A stretch of 64,000 nt of DNA from Pelagimonas varians (GTDB lineage: Bacteria; Pseudomonadota; Alphaproteobacteria; Rhodobacterales; Rhodobacteraceae): assembly GCF_003208435.1 (NCBI RefSeq), contig NZ_QKMF01000012.1, positions 1 to 64,000 on the forward strand. Reading direction: 5' to 3'. The translations under genes and the position numbers were made by a program. Below the pieces are notes generated by a model that did no database searches, had not been told where the DNA came from, and saw nothing but the letters and a program-made list of their open reading frames with translations. Positions 8,586 through 17,564 of this stretch are shown piece by piece. Each line of letters starts with the position of its first letter. Within the stretch, counting starts at the first letter, position 1.

Positions 8586-9080
8586 GTGTCCAAAGTGTTC
8601 TATTGCCCCCTGCCCGCCACCAGTGCCTTGCACCAAATGCACGCGCCGGACGATTTTCTGGATTGCTATCGTGTGGCGTCAAACATGGCACCGAGGCCTG
8701 CCGCCGAGATTATCACCAACTTTCCCGATTGGGTGCGCCCTTTGCTCGCTCTACGCGGCCTGATCACCAGTCCCTTTGGCCTAAAACAATCCGACAACAA
8801 CGACTTAGACAGCGTCGGCCCCTTCCCGGTCGTTTCGGACACAGATCATGAACTGATCGCAGGGTTTGACGACAAGCACCTCAATTTTCGAGTCTCGGTG
8901 CTTCAGCAAGACGGCCATGTTCACTTGGCGACTTGGGTGCATGTCAACAATCTGGGCGGGCGGATTTATCTGACCAGTATTATGCCGTTCCACATCGCCA
9001 TAGCCCGAAATGCACTGTCGCGCGTGGCACGCCATACAATCTCTGGCCAATCACAACGCGACACCGTAGAAGCCCTCTAA
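8586..9080 (+). CDS. DUF2867-family protein
   Basis: The product has 164 residues, read from GTG at 8586, which has GAGGAAG 7 bases upstream. Matches to DUF2867 are [40 protein letters not shown] and the C-terminal [20 protein letters not shown] segment. The family is soluble and of unknown role; it is sometimes fused to SDR-like proteins. Lying between hisA and hisF with short gaps on both sides, it is probably in the same transcript. There is no evidence that it works in histidine synthesis. Confidence 0.75.
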   Translation: MSKVFYCPLPATSALHQMHAPDDFLDCYRVASNMAPRPAAEIITNFPDWVRPLLALRGLITSPFGLKQSDNNDLDSVGPFPVVSDTDHELIAGFDDKHLNFRVSVLQQDGHVHLATWVHVNNLGGRIYLTSIMPFHIAIARNALSRVARHTISGQSQRDTVEAL

Positions 9081-9099
9081 GCCTTACGGGAGCCGCACC

Positions 9100-9858
9100 A
9101 TGCTCAAAACTCGAATAATTCCTTGCCTTGACGTCGCAGATGGACGCGTTGTCAAAGGTGTGAACTTTGTCGACTTGCGCGACGCCGGCGATCCTGTTGA
9201 TGCTGCCCGCGCCTATGATGCCGCTGGGGCAGATGAAATTTGTTTTCTCGATATTCATGCCACCCATGAAAACCGCGGCACGATGTTTGATGTTGTCACC
9301 CGTACAGCCGAGCAATGCTTTATCCCGCTGACTGTCGGTGGTGGTGTGCGCAGCTCGGAAGATGTCCGCGCTTTGTTGCTCGCCGGTGCGGACAAGGTCA
9401 GCTTCAACTCTGCCGCCGTCGCAAACCCAGACGTTGTCGCAGATGCCGCAGACCGCTTTGGCAGCCAGTGCATTGTTGTCGCCATCGACGCCAAAACAGT
9501 CGAGCCGGGCCGCTGGGAAATCTTCACCCATGGCGGACGCAAATCGACTGGCATTGACGCCGTGGAATTTGCCAAAACCGTTGCGGCCAAAGGCTGCGGG
9601 GAAATCTTGCTGACCTCAATGGACCGCGACGGTACCAAAGCCGGCTTTAACTTGCCGCTCACCAAAGCCATCTCGGACGCCGTCAATGTGCCTGTGATTG
9701 CATCCGGCGGTGTTGGAACGCTGGACCATCTGGTTGAGGGCGTCACCAAAGGCGGTGCCAGCGCTGTCTTGGCCGCTTCAATCTTTCACTTCGGCGAATA
9801 CACCATCGGCGAGGCCAAACAACACATGGCCGATGCCGGCGTTCCAGTGAGGCTGTGA
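9100..9858 (+). CDS. hisF: Imidazole glycerol phosphate synthase cyclase subunit HisF
   Basis: The product has 252 residues. It uses ammonia from HisH to turn PRFAR into imidazoleglycerol phosphate and AICAR. The catalytic aspartates are in [15 protein letters not shown] (residue 11) and [12 protein letters not shown] (about residue 130). TVGGGVRS and IASGGVGT bind the substrate phosphates. The stop overlaps the hisE start in TGATG. Confidence 0.97.
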   Translation: MLKTRIIPCLDVADGRVVKGVNFVDLRDAGDPVDAARAYDAAGADEICFLDIHATHENRGTMFDVVTRTAEQCFIPLTVGGGVRSSEDVRALLLAGADKVSFNSAAVANPDVVADAADRFGSQCIVVAIDAKTVEPGRWEIFTHGGRKSTGIDAVEFAKTVAAKGCGEILLTSMDRDGTKAGFNLPLTKAISDAVNVPVIASGGVGTLDHLVEGVTKGGASAVLAASIFHFGEYTIGEAKQHMADAGVPVRL

Positions 9859-10166
9859 TGTCTATACTACACGATCTTGAAACCACGATTTTAGCGCGCA
9901 AATCTGCAGACCCCGACAGCAGTTGGACCGCAAAACTGCTGGCCAAAGGGCCGGAAAAATGCGCCGAAAAATTTGGTGAAGAAGCTATCGAAGCCATCAT
10001 TGCCGCCGCAAAAGGCGATTGTGAAAACCTGACATATGAATCAGCGGATGTCCTCTACCACTTGCTGGTAATGCTGGCCGCGCGCGATATCGCACTTGAT
10101 GATGTTCTTGGTGAATTGGCCCGCCGGCAAGGCACCTCCGGTATAGCTGAAAAAGCAGCACGCTAG
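9858..10166 (+). CDS. hisE: Phosphoribosyl-ATP pyrophosphatase HisE
   Basis: The product has 102 residues and is an all-alpha MazG-like enzyme that hydrolyses phosphoribosyl-ATP in the second step of histidine synthesis. The conserved core is SWTAKLLAKGPEKCAEKFGE, then EAIEAIIAAAKGD and ESADVLYHLLVMLAARDI, with the metal-binding glutamates. ATG at 9858 overlaps the hisF stop by one base, so translation is coupled. HisI is not fused here. Confidence 0.95.
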   Translation: MSILHDLETTILARKSADPDSSWTAKLLAKGPEKCAEKFGEEAIEAIIAAAKGDCENLTYESADVLYHLLVMLAARDIALDDVLGELARRQGTSGIAEKAAR

Positions 10167-10245
10167 AGATCATCCGCAGGCTGCGGGACGGTGGGCGGGG
10201 CGCATTTGCACAGCAAACAGCGCCGTTCTCGTCCTATTTGTCGCG

Positions 10246-10713
10246 TCACAATTTAGAAGACACCACACCAGTGGCAAACCCGCCCATGCGCAGCTCGCCA
10301 AACAGGCGCTGATATTCAATCTTCGGGCAGCGGTTCATCACCACGTTCAAACCACTCGCTTCGGCCTTTGCGGCTGAGTCCTGATTCTCTACCCCGATTT
10401 GCATCCAGATCGTACGCAGGTTTGGAAACGCGTCGATCGCTTCGTCGACAATCGGCCCCACCAGTTCTGACCGGCGAAAAATATCGACCATATCCACATC
10501 TTTGGGACAGTCACTCAAGCTGGCCAACACTTCTTGGCCAAACAGCGTTTTTCCTGCCGACATCGGATTGACCGGAACCACCCGAAACCCCTTTAGCGTC
10601 AAGTAACGTGCTACAAAATAGCTGGGACGGACAGGATTCATCGACACCCCAACCACGGCAATCACCCGCGTATGCGTCAAGATATCTTTGAGGAACGGGT
10701 CTGAATACGTCAT
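10246..10713 (-). CDS. CoA-binding domain protein (YccU family)
   Basis: The product has 155 residues and is a Rossmann-fold CoA-binding protein. The N-terminal nucleotide loop VIAVVGVSMNPVRPSYFVAR and the following GFRVVPVNPMSAGKTLFG and DMVDIFRRSELV segments match the family. The cysteine in NRCPKIEYQRL near the C-terminus is a conserved family residue. The specific role is unknown. The gene converges on hisE. Confidence 0.85.
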   Translation of the reverse strand: MTYSDPFLKDILTHTRVIAVVGVSMNPVRPSYFVARYLTLKGFRVVPVNPMSAGKTLFGQEVLASLSDCPKDVDMVDIFRRSELVGPIVDEAIDAFPNLRTIWMQIGVENQDSAAKAEASGLNVVMNRCPKIEYQRLFGELRMGGFATGVVSSKL

Positions 10714-10743
10714 TCCCCGACCCTAGCCCAACAATAAGCAAAG

Positions 10744-10773
10744 AAAAAGGCGCCCGGGTCACGACCGGGCGCC
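10744..10773 (-). terminator. Terminator of the DUF2235/CoxL-like transcript
   Basis: A 9-bp GC-only stem (10749-10757 with 10765-10773) is followed, in the minus direction, by five Ts (10748-10744). It lies 95 bases beyond the DUF2235 gene. Confidence 0.85.
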
Positions 10774-10868
10774 AGTAGCGGAACGAGGGACAGTCAAAGG
10801 CGTCGCGGGGGTTCCGGCCCCGCGTCCTGCATTCAATATAGACATTCATGCCACAGTTTAAACCCCCT

Positions 10869-11963
10869 TCACCCTTTTGTGAAAAAAACGCTTGCGCCGC
10901 CAAAACGATCCTTTGGAACCCTTTGCAAACGCTGGTTCAAACTCTCGTGCAAACTCTCGGAAGACTCCTGTCCAACTACCCGTTTTCGACGAAACAAAAA
11001 CAACTTTCCAAATCCCTGCCAGGTTCCAACCGATGGCGCATCCTGATCGCAATGGATCTCGTCGCGCCACCCCTCGGGTAGGTCAACGCCGGATTGGTTC
11101 AGTTTTTCGAGCATCCATTTCAAGGGGATGTTGGACAATGCACGCGCTTTGGGCGTGGGGCCGATCATGCCACCGATGTCTCCATGCGCGCCGCGAAACC
11201 AAACCTGTTCGACTTTTCCGGACCATTCAGGGCGGCAACTCCACAAGACAGGCGCAAAGGCCATGCGTGTTTCGTCATGCGCCAATGCGTGAAATCCCCG
11301 GCGGATCGAATCGCCCAATTCATGGTTGTGGAATGTGTGGCTTTGCAGCCTGAATCGCCATAATAGAGGCAGACGCAGCCCCAAAGCTTTAACCGTATCC
11401 CACACCCCTATCATTTCGATCGGGGCTTGATCATGACAAAACTGACGCGAAAACGCCTGAGCAGATGTGCCCGAAGGCGCATAACGATACAGCCGATAGA
11501 TTTGCCGGATATTCCGCTCTGTCGCATGTTGAGCTTGCAACAAACCAACTTGATCAATCACCCCAGCGAGCGAACGTACTGCATAGGCTCCGCGTGAAAA
11601 CCCGACCAGAAAGATTCGGTCGCCGGGTCGATACCGCGACGCAAGATACCCATAAGCCCGGCAAATCTGCCGATTGATCCCGCGCCCTAAAACCACCTCA
11701 TGGGTGCTTTTCCAATCGCGCCATTGTATGCCCGCCTCATAATAAAGCGATGCTTGCCCATGCGCCTGCAACAAACGAAACGTCAGCCCGGCGTTGGTTT
11801 CTTCGCCCCGTTTCAAGGTCGAAGCCGTGCCGTCCAGAATGATAACATGGTCGCGCGGCCCGCGTCTGGGGGTCAACGCCGAATGGTCCGATGCAAACCG
11901 CTTGCGGATCCATCCGAAAAACCTGTCCGTCAGTCCTGATGAGTTATGGCTTGTGTCCTGCAT
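10869..11963 (-). CDS. DUF2235-family alpha/beta hydrolase
   Basis: The product has 364 residues. Near the N-terminus is HVIILDGTAST, the first-strand motif of DUF2235, and later VGFSRGAYAVRSLAG carries the GxSxG nucleophile serine. GVWDTVKALG and WFRGAHGDIGG supply the likely acid and histidine regions. Related domains include T6SS Tle1 phospholipases, but the protein has no signal peptide and no T6SS genes are nearby. It overlaps the end of the upstream CoxL-like gene by 20 bases, so the two are cotranscribed. Confidence 0.8.
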   Translation of the reverse strand: MQDTSHNSSGLTDRFFGWIRKRFASDHSALTPRRGPRDHVIILDGTASTLKRGEETNAGLTFRLLQAHGQASLYYEAGIQWRDWKSTHEVVLGRGINRQICRAYGYLASRYRPGDRIFLVGFSRGAYAVRSLAGVIDQVGLLQAQHATERNIRQIYRLYRYAPSGTSAQAFSRQFCHDQAPIEMIGVWDTVKALGLRLPLLWRFRLQSHTFHNHELGDSIRRGFHALAHDETRMAFAPVLWSCRPEWSGKVEQVWFRGAHGDIGGMIGPTPKARALSNIPLKWMLEKLNQSGVDLPEGWRDEIHCDQDAPSVGTWQGFGKLFLFRRKRVVGQESSESLHESLNQRLQRVPKDRFGGASVFFTKG

Positions 11964-14238
11964 CCTTCAACATTTCCCACACCCTTTGCGGTGTGAATGG
12001 CATATCAGCCTGTTTGACCCCGTGCGCCCACAGCGCATCTTGCACTGCATTTGCCACAGCGGCCATCGCCCCGACGGTCCCCGCCTCACCGCACCCCTTC
12101 ATCCCCATGGGATTGGTGGTCGACGGCACCGCTTCGGTCTCAAAGCGGATCATCGGCATAGTATCGGCGCGCGGCATCGCATAGTCCATAAACGTCGCCG
12201 TGAGCAACTGGCCCTCGTCGTCAAATACCACCCGTTCGCTCAGCGCTTGTCCAAGCCCTTGGGCAACACCGCCATGCACCTGACCTTCTGCCAGCATAGG
12301 ATTAATCAGGTTACCAAAATCATCAACAACCGTATATTTTTCCACATGCGTTGCACCTGTGGCGGGATCAATCTCGACTTCGCAAAAATGCGCCCCGTTG
12401 GGAAAGCTGCGTCCAGGCAATTTGGCAGTGGCTTTCCAAGTCAGCAAATCACTGCGCCCCGCCTCTCGGGCCATTTGCGCAACCTCAAGCATGGTTGGGG
12501 TCACATTCGACCCTGTGATGCGAAAACTTTCATCGTCAAAGCTCACATCTGCGGCGTCGACTCCGGCCTGCTCTGCCAAAAACCCGGCAAAGCCGGATAC
12601 CATATTGGCCACGGCCAACAGTGTGACATTGGTTTGCACCGTGACAGAGCGCGATCCACCCGTACCGCCGCCGCGTTCGATCTGATCTGAATCGCCTTGA
12701 ACAACCTCGATCCGGTCTACAGGGATACCGGTTTGATCCGCTAAAAACTGGGCAAAAACCGTTTCATGCCCCTGCCCGTTTGACTGCGTACCGACATAAA
12801 TTATCGCGCCGCCATCATCGGTGAAATCCACCTTTACGTCTTCGTCAGGCGCACCAAGGATGCTTTCGATGTAATAGCAAAGTCCAATCCCGCGGAGTTT
12901 TCCGTGCGCTTTCGATACCGCGCGGCGTCCGTCAAACCCCGCCAGATCGGCCTCGGTTTCGGCCCGTGTCAACACCCTGTCAAAATCGCCAACATCATAG
13001 GTTTCACCGGGAATGGTCGGATAGGGAAACTGGTCAGGGCGGATAAAGTTGATGCGGCGCAAGGCCTGAGGATCAATCCCGAACTCGCGGGCTGCGCGGT
13101 CCATCACCCGTTCGATCAAATAGATCGCTTCGGGCCGACCAGCACCGCGATATGCATCAACCTGTGTGGTGTTGGTATAAATCCCTTCGCATCGCATATA
13201 GGCCGCTGGGATGTCATAGACCCCTGTCAAAACCCGCGAAAACAGATGCGATTGGATCATCTGGGCAAATTGCGAATTATAGGCACCAAGGTTGCTAAGC
13301 GTGTGCAAACGGTATCCCAAAATGCGGTGATTTTCGTCAAAGGCCATTTCGGCACAGGATGTCAGATCACGTCCGGCATTGTCTGACAACATCGCCTCTG
13401 TTCGGTCCGACATCCACCGGATCGGACGCCCAAGCTGCCGCGCCGCAAAGGCGGTGACAAAATACTCAGGATAAGCCATGCCCTTCATGCCAAAGCCACC
13501 GCCCACGTCGGGGTTCGTGACGCGAATGTCGGCGGGATCAAGATGCAAAACGCGGGCCAATTCGCCCTTCATGCCCCATACGCCTTGCCCGCCAAAGGAC
13601 AGATGCAAACGGCCTTCGACGACTTCTGCAAAACATCCGCGCGGCTCAAGTGAATTCACGATCACCCGATTGTCACTGACATCCAGTTTCACAACATGCG
13701 CCGCCGTTTCAAACGCCTTGGCCGTCGCTACTTCGTCGCCCAGCCCGTAGTCAAAGGCGCAATTGTCAGGCACCTCTGCGTGCAAAGCAGGTCCACCGGT
13801 CTGCAACGCCATATGAACCGGCAATTCGTCATAGTCGAAGACAATCAACTCAGAGGCATCCTTGGCCGCGTTCAGGTCTTCTGCGATGATAACCGCAACC
13901 GCTTCGCCGACAAATCGCACACGATCTTCGGCCAGGATTGGCCGCTTGGGGCGCGGTGCCTTTGATCCATCGCGCATCGGGGCAGACGAAAATGCCATAC
14001 CGGTGTCCAGCCCCGCTTTGTCCAAATCGGACGCCGTAATAACCGCATGCACCCCCGGCACATCCACCGCATCACGTACATCAAGCTCGGTGATCCGCGC
14101 ATGCGCCACAGGGGAGCGGAACACATAGGCATGAAGCGCATCGACAGGCGCAATATCATCCACATAGCGGCCTTGCCCAACCAACAAGCGGATATCTTCA
14201 ACCCGTTTAACAGGCTGGCTTTTACCAAATTTATCCAT
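11944..14238 (-). CDS. Xanthine dehydrogenase-family molybdopterin-binding subunit (form II CoxL-like)
   Basis: The product has 764 residues, the normal length for the large subunit of aerobic CO dehydrogenase-type molybdenum hydroxylases. Motifs in order are VEDIRLLVGQGRYVDDI at the N-terminus, GGQGVWGMKGELARVL, NPDVGGGFGMKG, AYRGAGRPEAIYLIERVMD near residue 355, and KGCGEAGTVGAMAAVANAVQ at the C-terminus. AYRGAGR is the form II active-site signature, not the AYxCSFR of true CO dehydrogenases, so CO oxidation should not be assumed. No CoxM (FAD) or CoxS (2Fe-2S) gene is adjacent, although these subunits are usually encoded alongside. Confidence 0.9.
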   Translation of the reverse strand: MDKFGKSQPVKRVEDIRLLVGQGRYVDDIAPVDALHAYVFRSPVAHARITELDVRDAVDVPGVHAVITASDLDKAGLDTGMAFSSAPMRDGSKAPRPKRPILAEDRVRFVGEAVAVIIAEDLNAAKDASELIVFDYDELPVHMALQTGGPALHAEVPDNCAFDYGLGDEVATAKAFETAAHVVKLDVSDNRVIVNSLEPRGCFAEVVEGRLHLSFGGQGVWGMKGELARVLHLDPADIRVTNPDVGGGFGMKGMAYPEYFVTAFAARQLGRPIRWMSDRTEAMLSDNAGRDLTSCAEMAFDENHRILGYRLHTLSNLGAYNSQFAQMIQSHLFSRVLTGVYDIPAAYMRCEGIYTNTTQVDAYRGAGRPEAIYLIERVMDRAAREFGIDPQALRRINFIRPDQFPYPTIPGETYDVGDFDRVLTRAETEADLAGFDGRRAVSKAHGKLRGIGLCYYIESILGAPDEDVKVDFTDDGGAIIYVGTQSNGQGHETVFAQFLADQTGIPVDRIEVVQGDSDQIERGGGTGGSRSVTVQTNVTLLAVANMVSGFAGFLAEQAGVDAADVSFDDESFRITGSNVTPTMLEVAQMAREAGRSDLLTWKATAKLPGRSFPNGAHFCEVEIDPATGATHVEKYTVVDDFGNLINPMLAEGQVHGGVAQGLGQALSERVVFDDEGQLLTATFMDYAMPRADTMPMIRFETEAVPSTTNPMGMKGCGEAGTVGAMAAVANAVQDALWAHGVKQADMPFTPQRVWEMLKDAGHKP

Positions 14239-14298
14239 GGGGTCCTCTTACGCCAAAGCAGTCTGTGAACTGTAGTCCGAATGACGCCCCTGTCCAGA

Positions 14299-15420
14299 CT
14301 ACCTGCGCAACGTAACAACCTCTTGCGCCCCATATCCGTTAAATCGGGTGGCCTGCGCCAACGAATAAGCCCCGATTCCATGAAACAAAAGATAGTCTCC
14401 TTCCGCAATCCCGTCGGGCAAAGGGAGCGGACTGGGCAACCGGTCAAGGCTGTCGCAGGTCGGGCCAAACACAATCCGATCTACGCGTTTATCGGGCTGC
14501 TTGCCGAATTCTGGTGTCACAAGGTCCACCCGCTCACCGGTTCCAAGGTCGCGCCACTCGTTCAGACCTCCGTAGATTCCATCGTTCAAAAACACCGCCT
14601 CGTCGGTCAGTGCTTTAACGCGCAAAGCCAAGGTAAAGCATTCCGAAACCATCCCCCGTCCCGGCTCGCAAACCAGCTTAGGGGGGGCATCCCCGAACCC
14701 GTTTTTCACCGCGCCTATGATGGCCGCAAAAATTCCGTCCAAGTCCGGCATACGGTCACAGCGATGCGCGGGAAATCCACCGCCAACATTGAGCCGCCGC
14801 AACTGTACACGGGCAGCACGGGCAATCTCGGCCGCCTTGCCGATGTAGCTGACCCACGCTTGGGCATCATGGCACTGCGTCCCCGGATGGAAGGTCATTG
14901 AAGGAACTCCGCCGCGCTTGGCAACTTCTGCCAACAAAGCTACCGCCAATTCTGGCTCTGCCCCGAATTTCGTGCCAAAATCATAGGCCGCCCCTGCGAC
15001 GGGCAATTTGAACCGTACCGCGATTTCAACGCCGGTTATATCGCCCAGCTTGTCCAGCTCGCTCATCCGGTCAACCGACCAACTGGCCACACCGTACAGA
15101 CGCGCCAAGGCGATTTCATCTCTCGAGCGGATCGGATTGTGGTAATGCAGCCGCGCATTGGGCAATACCTGCCGCACCCGCATCATCTCGTCCGGCGACG
15201 CGACATCGAAGGCTGTCACCCCCTCTTCGGCCAACACCGCCAGCACATCGATATGCGGATTGGCTTTGACGGCATAAGTCACCTCTCCGGGAAATCCGCT
15301 CAAGAAGTGTTGTGCCGTTGCCCGCAGCTGTTCGGGGTTAAAGAAAAAAATCGGCTCATCGGGGCGCTCGTTGCGCAGCCAAATCTGAGGCGATTCCAAA
15401 ATTGTTTCCAAACGTCCCAT
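14299..15420 (-). CDS. Type III PLP-dependent decarboxylase, probably ornithine decarboxylase
   Basis: The product has 373 residues, the size of the short eukaryote-like ornithine decarboxylases. The PLP lysine is in TYAVKANP (residue 52). Further signatures are HPGTQCHD, LNVGGGFP, CEPGRGMV and FGPTCDSLD, with the active-site Cys at about residue 322. CDSLD matches ornithine rather than diaminopimelate decarboxylase. The likely role is putrescine synthesis. An Lrp-type regulator is transcribed divergently from the 108-bp gap and is the obvious candidate controller. Confidence 0.85.
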   Translation of the reverse strand: MGRLETILESPQIWLRNERPDEPIFFFNPEQLRATAQHFLSGFPGEVTYAVKANPHIDVLAVLAEEGVTAFDVASPDEMMRVRQVLPNARLHYHNPIRSRDEIALARLYGVASWSVDRMSELDKLGDITGVEIAVRFKLPVAGAAYDFGTKFGAEPELAVALLAEVAKRGGVPSMTFHPGTQCHDAQAWVSYIGKAAEIARAARVQLRRLNVGGGFPAHRCDRMPDLDGIFAAIIGAVKNGFGDAPPKLVCEPGRGMVSECFTLALRVKALTDEAVFLNDGIYGGLNEWRDLGTGERVDLVTPEFGKQPDKRVDRIVFGPTCDSLDRLPSPLPLPDGIAEGDYLLFHGIGAYSLAQATRFNGYGAQEVVTLRR

Positions 15421-15528
15421 GATGCGTATCCTTTGCCTGTATCAGCAGAATGCGCATCTAAACCCTCGATTTCACGTGTCAAATCTGCCAATCTGCCCGA
15501 AAATAAACGACATATTGCAGGGAAAAAC

Positions 15529-15963
15529 ATGCAAACTGACGAAATAGACATGAAACTTATATCTTTACTGTCAGAAAATGCCCGGCTTCCGGTTGCGGAT
15601 TTGTCCCGCCGCCTCGGCATCGCGCGAACCACTGTTCAAGCGCGCATTGATCGATTGCAAGATCGCGGTGCCATTGCCGGATTTACGCTGCGCAAAGGGG
15701 CCAGCCTGCGCCCCGCTGTTCGCGCCACGGCCTTGCTGTCAATTGAACCACGCGCAGCCGCAGCGGTGATTGCCCGCCTCAAAACCCTACCGCAGGTAGA
15801 AACGGTCCACACCACGTCGGGCCGGTTTGATTTGATTGTCATTTTGTCCGCCCAAACCACCGAAGAACTGGACGAACGCCTTGATGATATCCGCGATGCA
15901 CAAGGTGTCAAAACCTCGGAGAGCTTGATTCACCTCAGCACCAAAATCGACCGCGCCGGGTGA
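15529..15963 (+). CDS. Lrp/AsnC-family transcriptional regulator
   Basis: The product has 144 residues. The N-terminal helix-turn-helix runs from IDMKLISLLSENARLPVADL to IARTTVQARIDRLQDRGAI, followed by a RAM (AsnC_trans_reg) ligand domain with VETVHTTSGRFDLIV. ATG at 15529 has CAGGGA just upstream; the longer open frame lies antisense to the decarboxylase gene. Its divergent placement suggests control of ornithine decarboxylase in response to an amino acid. Confidence 0.88.
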   Translation: MQTDEIDMKLISLLSENARLPVADLSRRLGIARTTVQARIDRLQDRGAIAGFTLRKGASLRPAVRATALLSIEPRAAAAVIARLKTLPQVETVHTTSGRFDLIVILSAQTTEELDERLDDIRDAQGVKTSESLIHLSTKIDRAG

Positions 15964-16010
15964 CCCCGGTTTTGGCGGGCGCAGGGTGGGTGCGCCTGTC
16001 AAAAGCGGGG

Positions 16011-16628
16011 TCATCCGGCGTCTTCGTCGCCCTCTTTTGTTTCCGCAATGCTGTAAGTTTGGAACAGCTTTGTCTGAAACATAAAAAACAAGAAAATCGC
16101 AGCCGGCAAACCAAAGGTTTTGAAATAAACCCAGGTTTCAGTATCCATTGTTCGCCAGATTGTCTCGTTCAACACCGCCAAAGCGATGAACAAACCAGCA
16201 ACCCGTTTGGTCAAAATCATCCAACCATCGTGTTTCAAGGGCATAAGCCCTTCCATCACCGATTTCAGATAGGATTCGCCGCGCATCAGGCCAAAGCCCA
16301 AAATCCCGCCAAACAGCAGGTAAATCAGCGTCGGTTTCATCTTGAAGAATCGCTCGTCATTGAACCAAACGCTCAACCCGCCAAAGACAACGATCAACAC
16401 CGCCGTCACGGCCTGCATCCGGCTCAGATGGCCAGTCAGCTTCCAAAGCAGGCCTGTCGAAATCAAAAACAGCGGGATAAAGCCCGCGGTGACCACAATA
16501 AACCCCTGATAGTCCGTACCACCAATCGTAAAGATCTCATCCTTGAGCTTCAGATAGGCGATGAAGAACGCCACCAGCGGTCCATATTCCAAAATCGCCT
16601 TTAGCGTCGGGTTCGGTTGCTTTGTCAT
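16011..16628 (-). CDS. yciB: Inner-membrane-spanning protein YciB (septation protein A family)
   Basis: The product has 205 residues and six or so hydrophobic helices. The conserved family start is KAILEYGPLVAFFIAYLK, with WFNDERFFKMKPTLIYLLFGG and LNETIWRTMDTETWVYFKTFGLP later. YciB interacts with cell-elongation and division proteins in enterobacteria. It is the last gene of a minus-strand run ftsY-eamA-yciB, 33 bases after the EamA gene. Confidence 0.9.
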   Translation of the reverse strand: MTKQPNPTLKAILEYGPLVAFFIAYLKLKDEIFTIGGTDYQGFIVVTAGFIPLFLISTGLLWKLTGHLSRMQAVTAVLIVVFGGLSVWFNDERFFKMKPTLIYLLFGGILGFGLMRGESYLKSVMEGLMPLKHDGWMILTKRVAGLFIALAVLNETIWRTMDTETWVYFKTFGLPAAIFLFFMFQTKLFQTYSIAETKEGDEDAG

Positions 16629-16661
16629 TCAAGGGCTCCTTTGGCTATCCAGATAGGCGCT

Positions 16662-17564
16662 CTATCCGCCAACCTCAACAACCACCGCGCCCAAAGCGAT
16701 CAATGCCATCAAAGCGATGCGCCGCGGACCCACTGTTTCGCGCAGCACCAACCACCCGATCAGCGCCGCAAACACAGTCGAGGTTTCGCGCAAAATCGCG
16801 GCTTCGCCAACTTTATCAAGCCGTGTCGCCAACATGATCGACCCAAAGCTGAAATAGGCGAAGATCGCGCCAACAAACCCGCGTGCCAGCAGCGGCCCCA
16901 TATCGGGTGGCGATTGCATATTGCGATAGCGCAGATAGGCAATGACCGGCATCAGCAACCCGTCGATAAAGAAAAACCACGCCAGAAAGGTAAATGGATT
17001 GGCCGTCGCGCGAATGCCATAGGCATCATAGGTGGTGTAAAGTGCCACAAACAGCCCCGTCCCCAACGCCAGAAACAGCGCCGATTTCAAGGTGTCGCGT
17101 TCGGTTTCCAAAAAGGCCCAGTTATAGGCCGCCAGCCCAAATATTCCGGCCAGCAAAATCGCCACCCCCAGCCACTGAATACCGGTAAAGCTCTCGCCAA
17201 ACACCAAGGACGCACCAAACACCGTGAACAACGGCCCCGTTCCTCGCACAACCGGATAAACAACCGTAAAGGCCCCGCGGGAATAGGCCTGCGCTTGCAT
17301 CAGTTTATAACCCATGTGGATTACAAAGACGCCGCCAAAGATCGGCCACATGTGCGGCTCGGGCCATGGCACAACAAACAGTGCAATCGGCATCGCCATG
17401 ATGCCATACATGCCGTCAATTGCTCCGCGCGCCAGAAACGGATCGTGCCGCCCTTTTTGCAAGGCCCCGAAACACGCATGTAAAAACGCAGCCAGAATCG
17501 CCAGCCAAAGCGCAAGCTGATGCCCCGCCTCTGTCCCTTCCAGAGAGATCAGCCAATCACTCAC
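16662..17564 (-). CDS. EamA-family (DMT) transporter
   Basis: The product has 300 residues and about ten predicted membrane helices. It resembles EamA proteins with a single clear repeat in the second half (ETSTVFAALIGWLVLRETVG) and a glycine-rich GTGPLFTVFGASLVFGE stretch in the first half. The substrate cannot be inferred. Its start overlaps the ftsY stop by four bases (ATGA), so translation is coupled to ftsY. Confidence 0.82.
   Translation of the reverse strand: MSDWLISLEGTEAGHQLALWLAILAAFLHACFGALQKGRHDPFLARGAIDGMYGIMAMPIALFVVPWPEPHMWPIFGGVFVIHMGYKLMQAQAYSRGAFTVVYPVVRGTGPLFTVFGASLVFGESFTGIQWLGVAILLAGIFGLAAYNWAFLETERDTLKSALFLALGTGLFVALYTTYDAYGIRATANPFTFLAWFFFIDGLLMPVIAYLRYRNMQSPPDMGPLLARGFVGAIFAYFSFGSIMLATRLDKVGEAAILRETSTVFAALIGWLVLRETVGPRRIALMALIALGAVVVEVGG

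Noticed and set aside
11794-12690. 298-residue plus-strand open frame across the CoxL-like gene
   Set aside because: It is antisense to a family with intact motifs; no start context.
16617-17483. 288-residue plus-strand open frame across the EamA gene
   Set aside because: It is rich in Gln, His, Arg and Pro as expected for the reverse of membrane-protein codons; it is a shadow.
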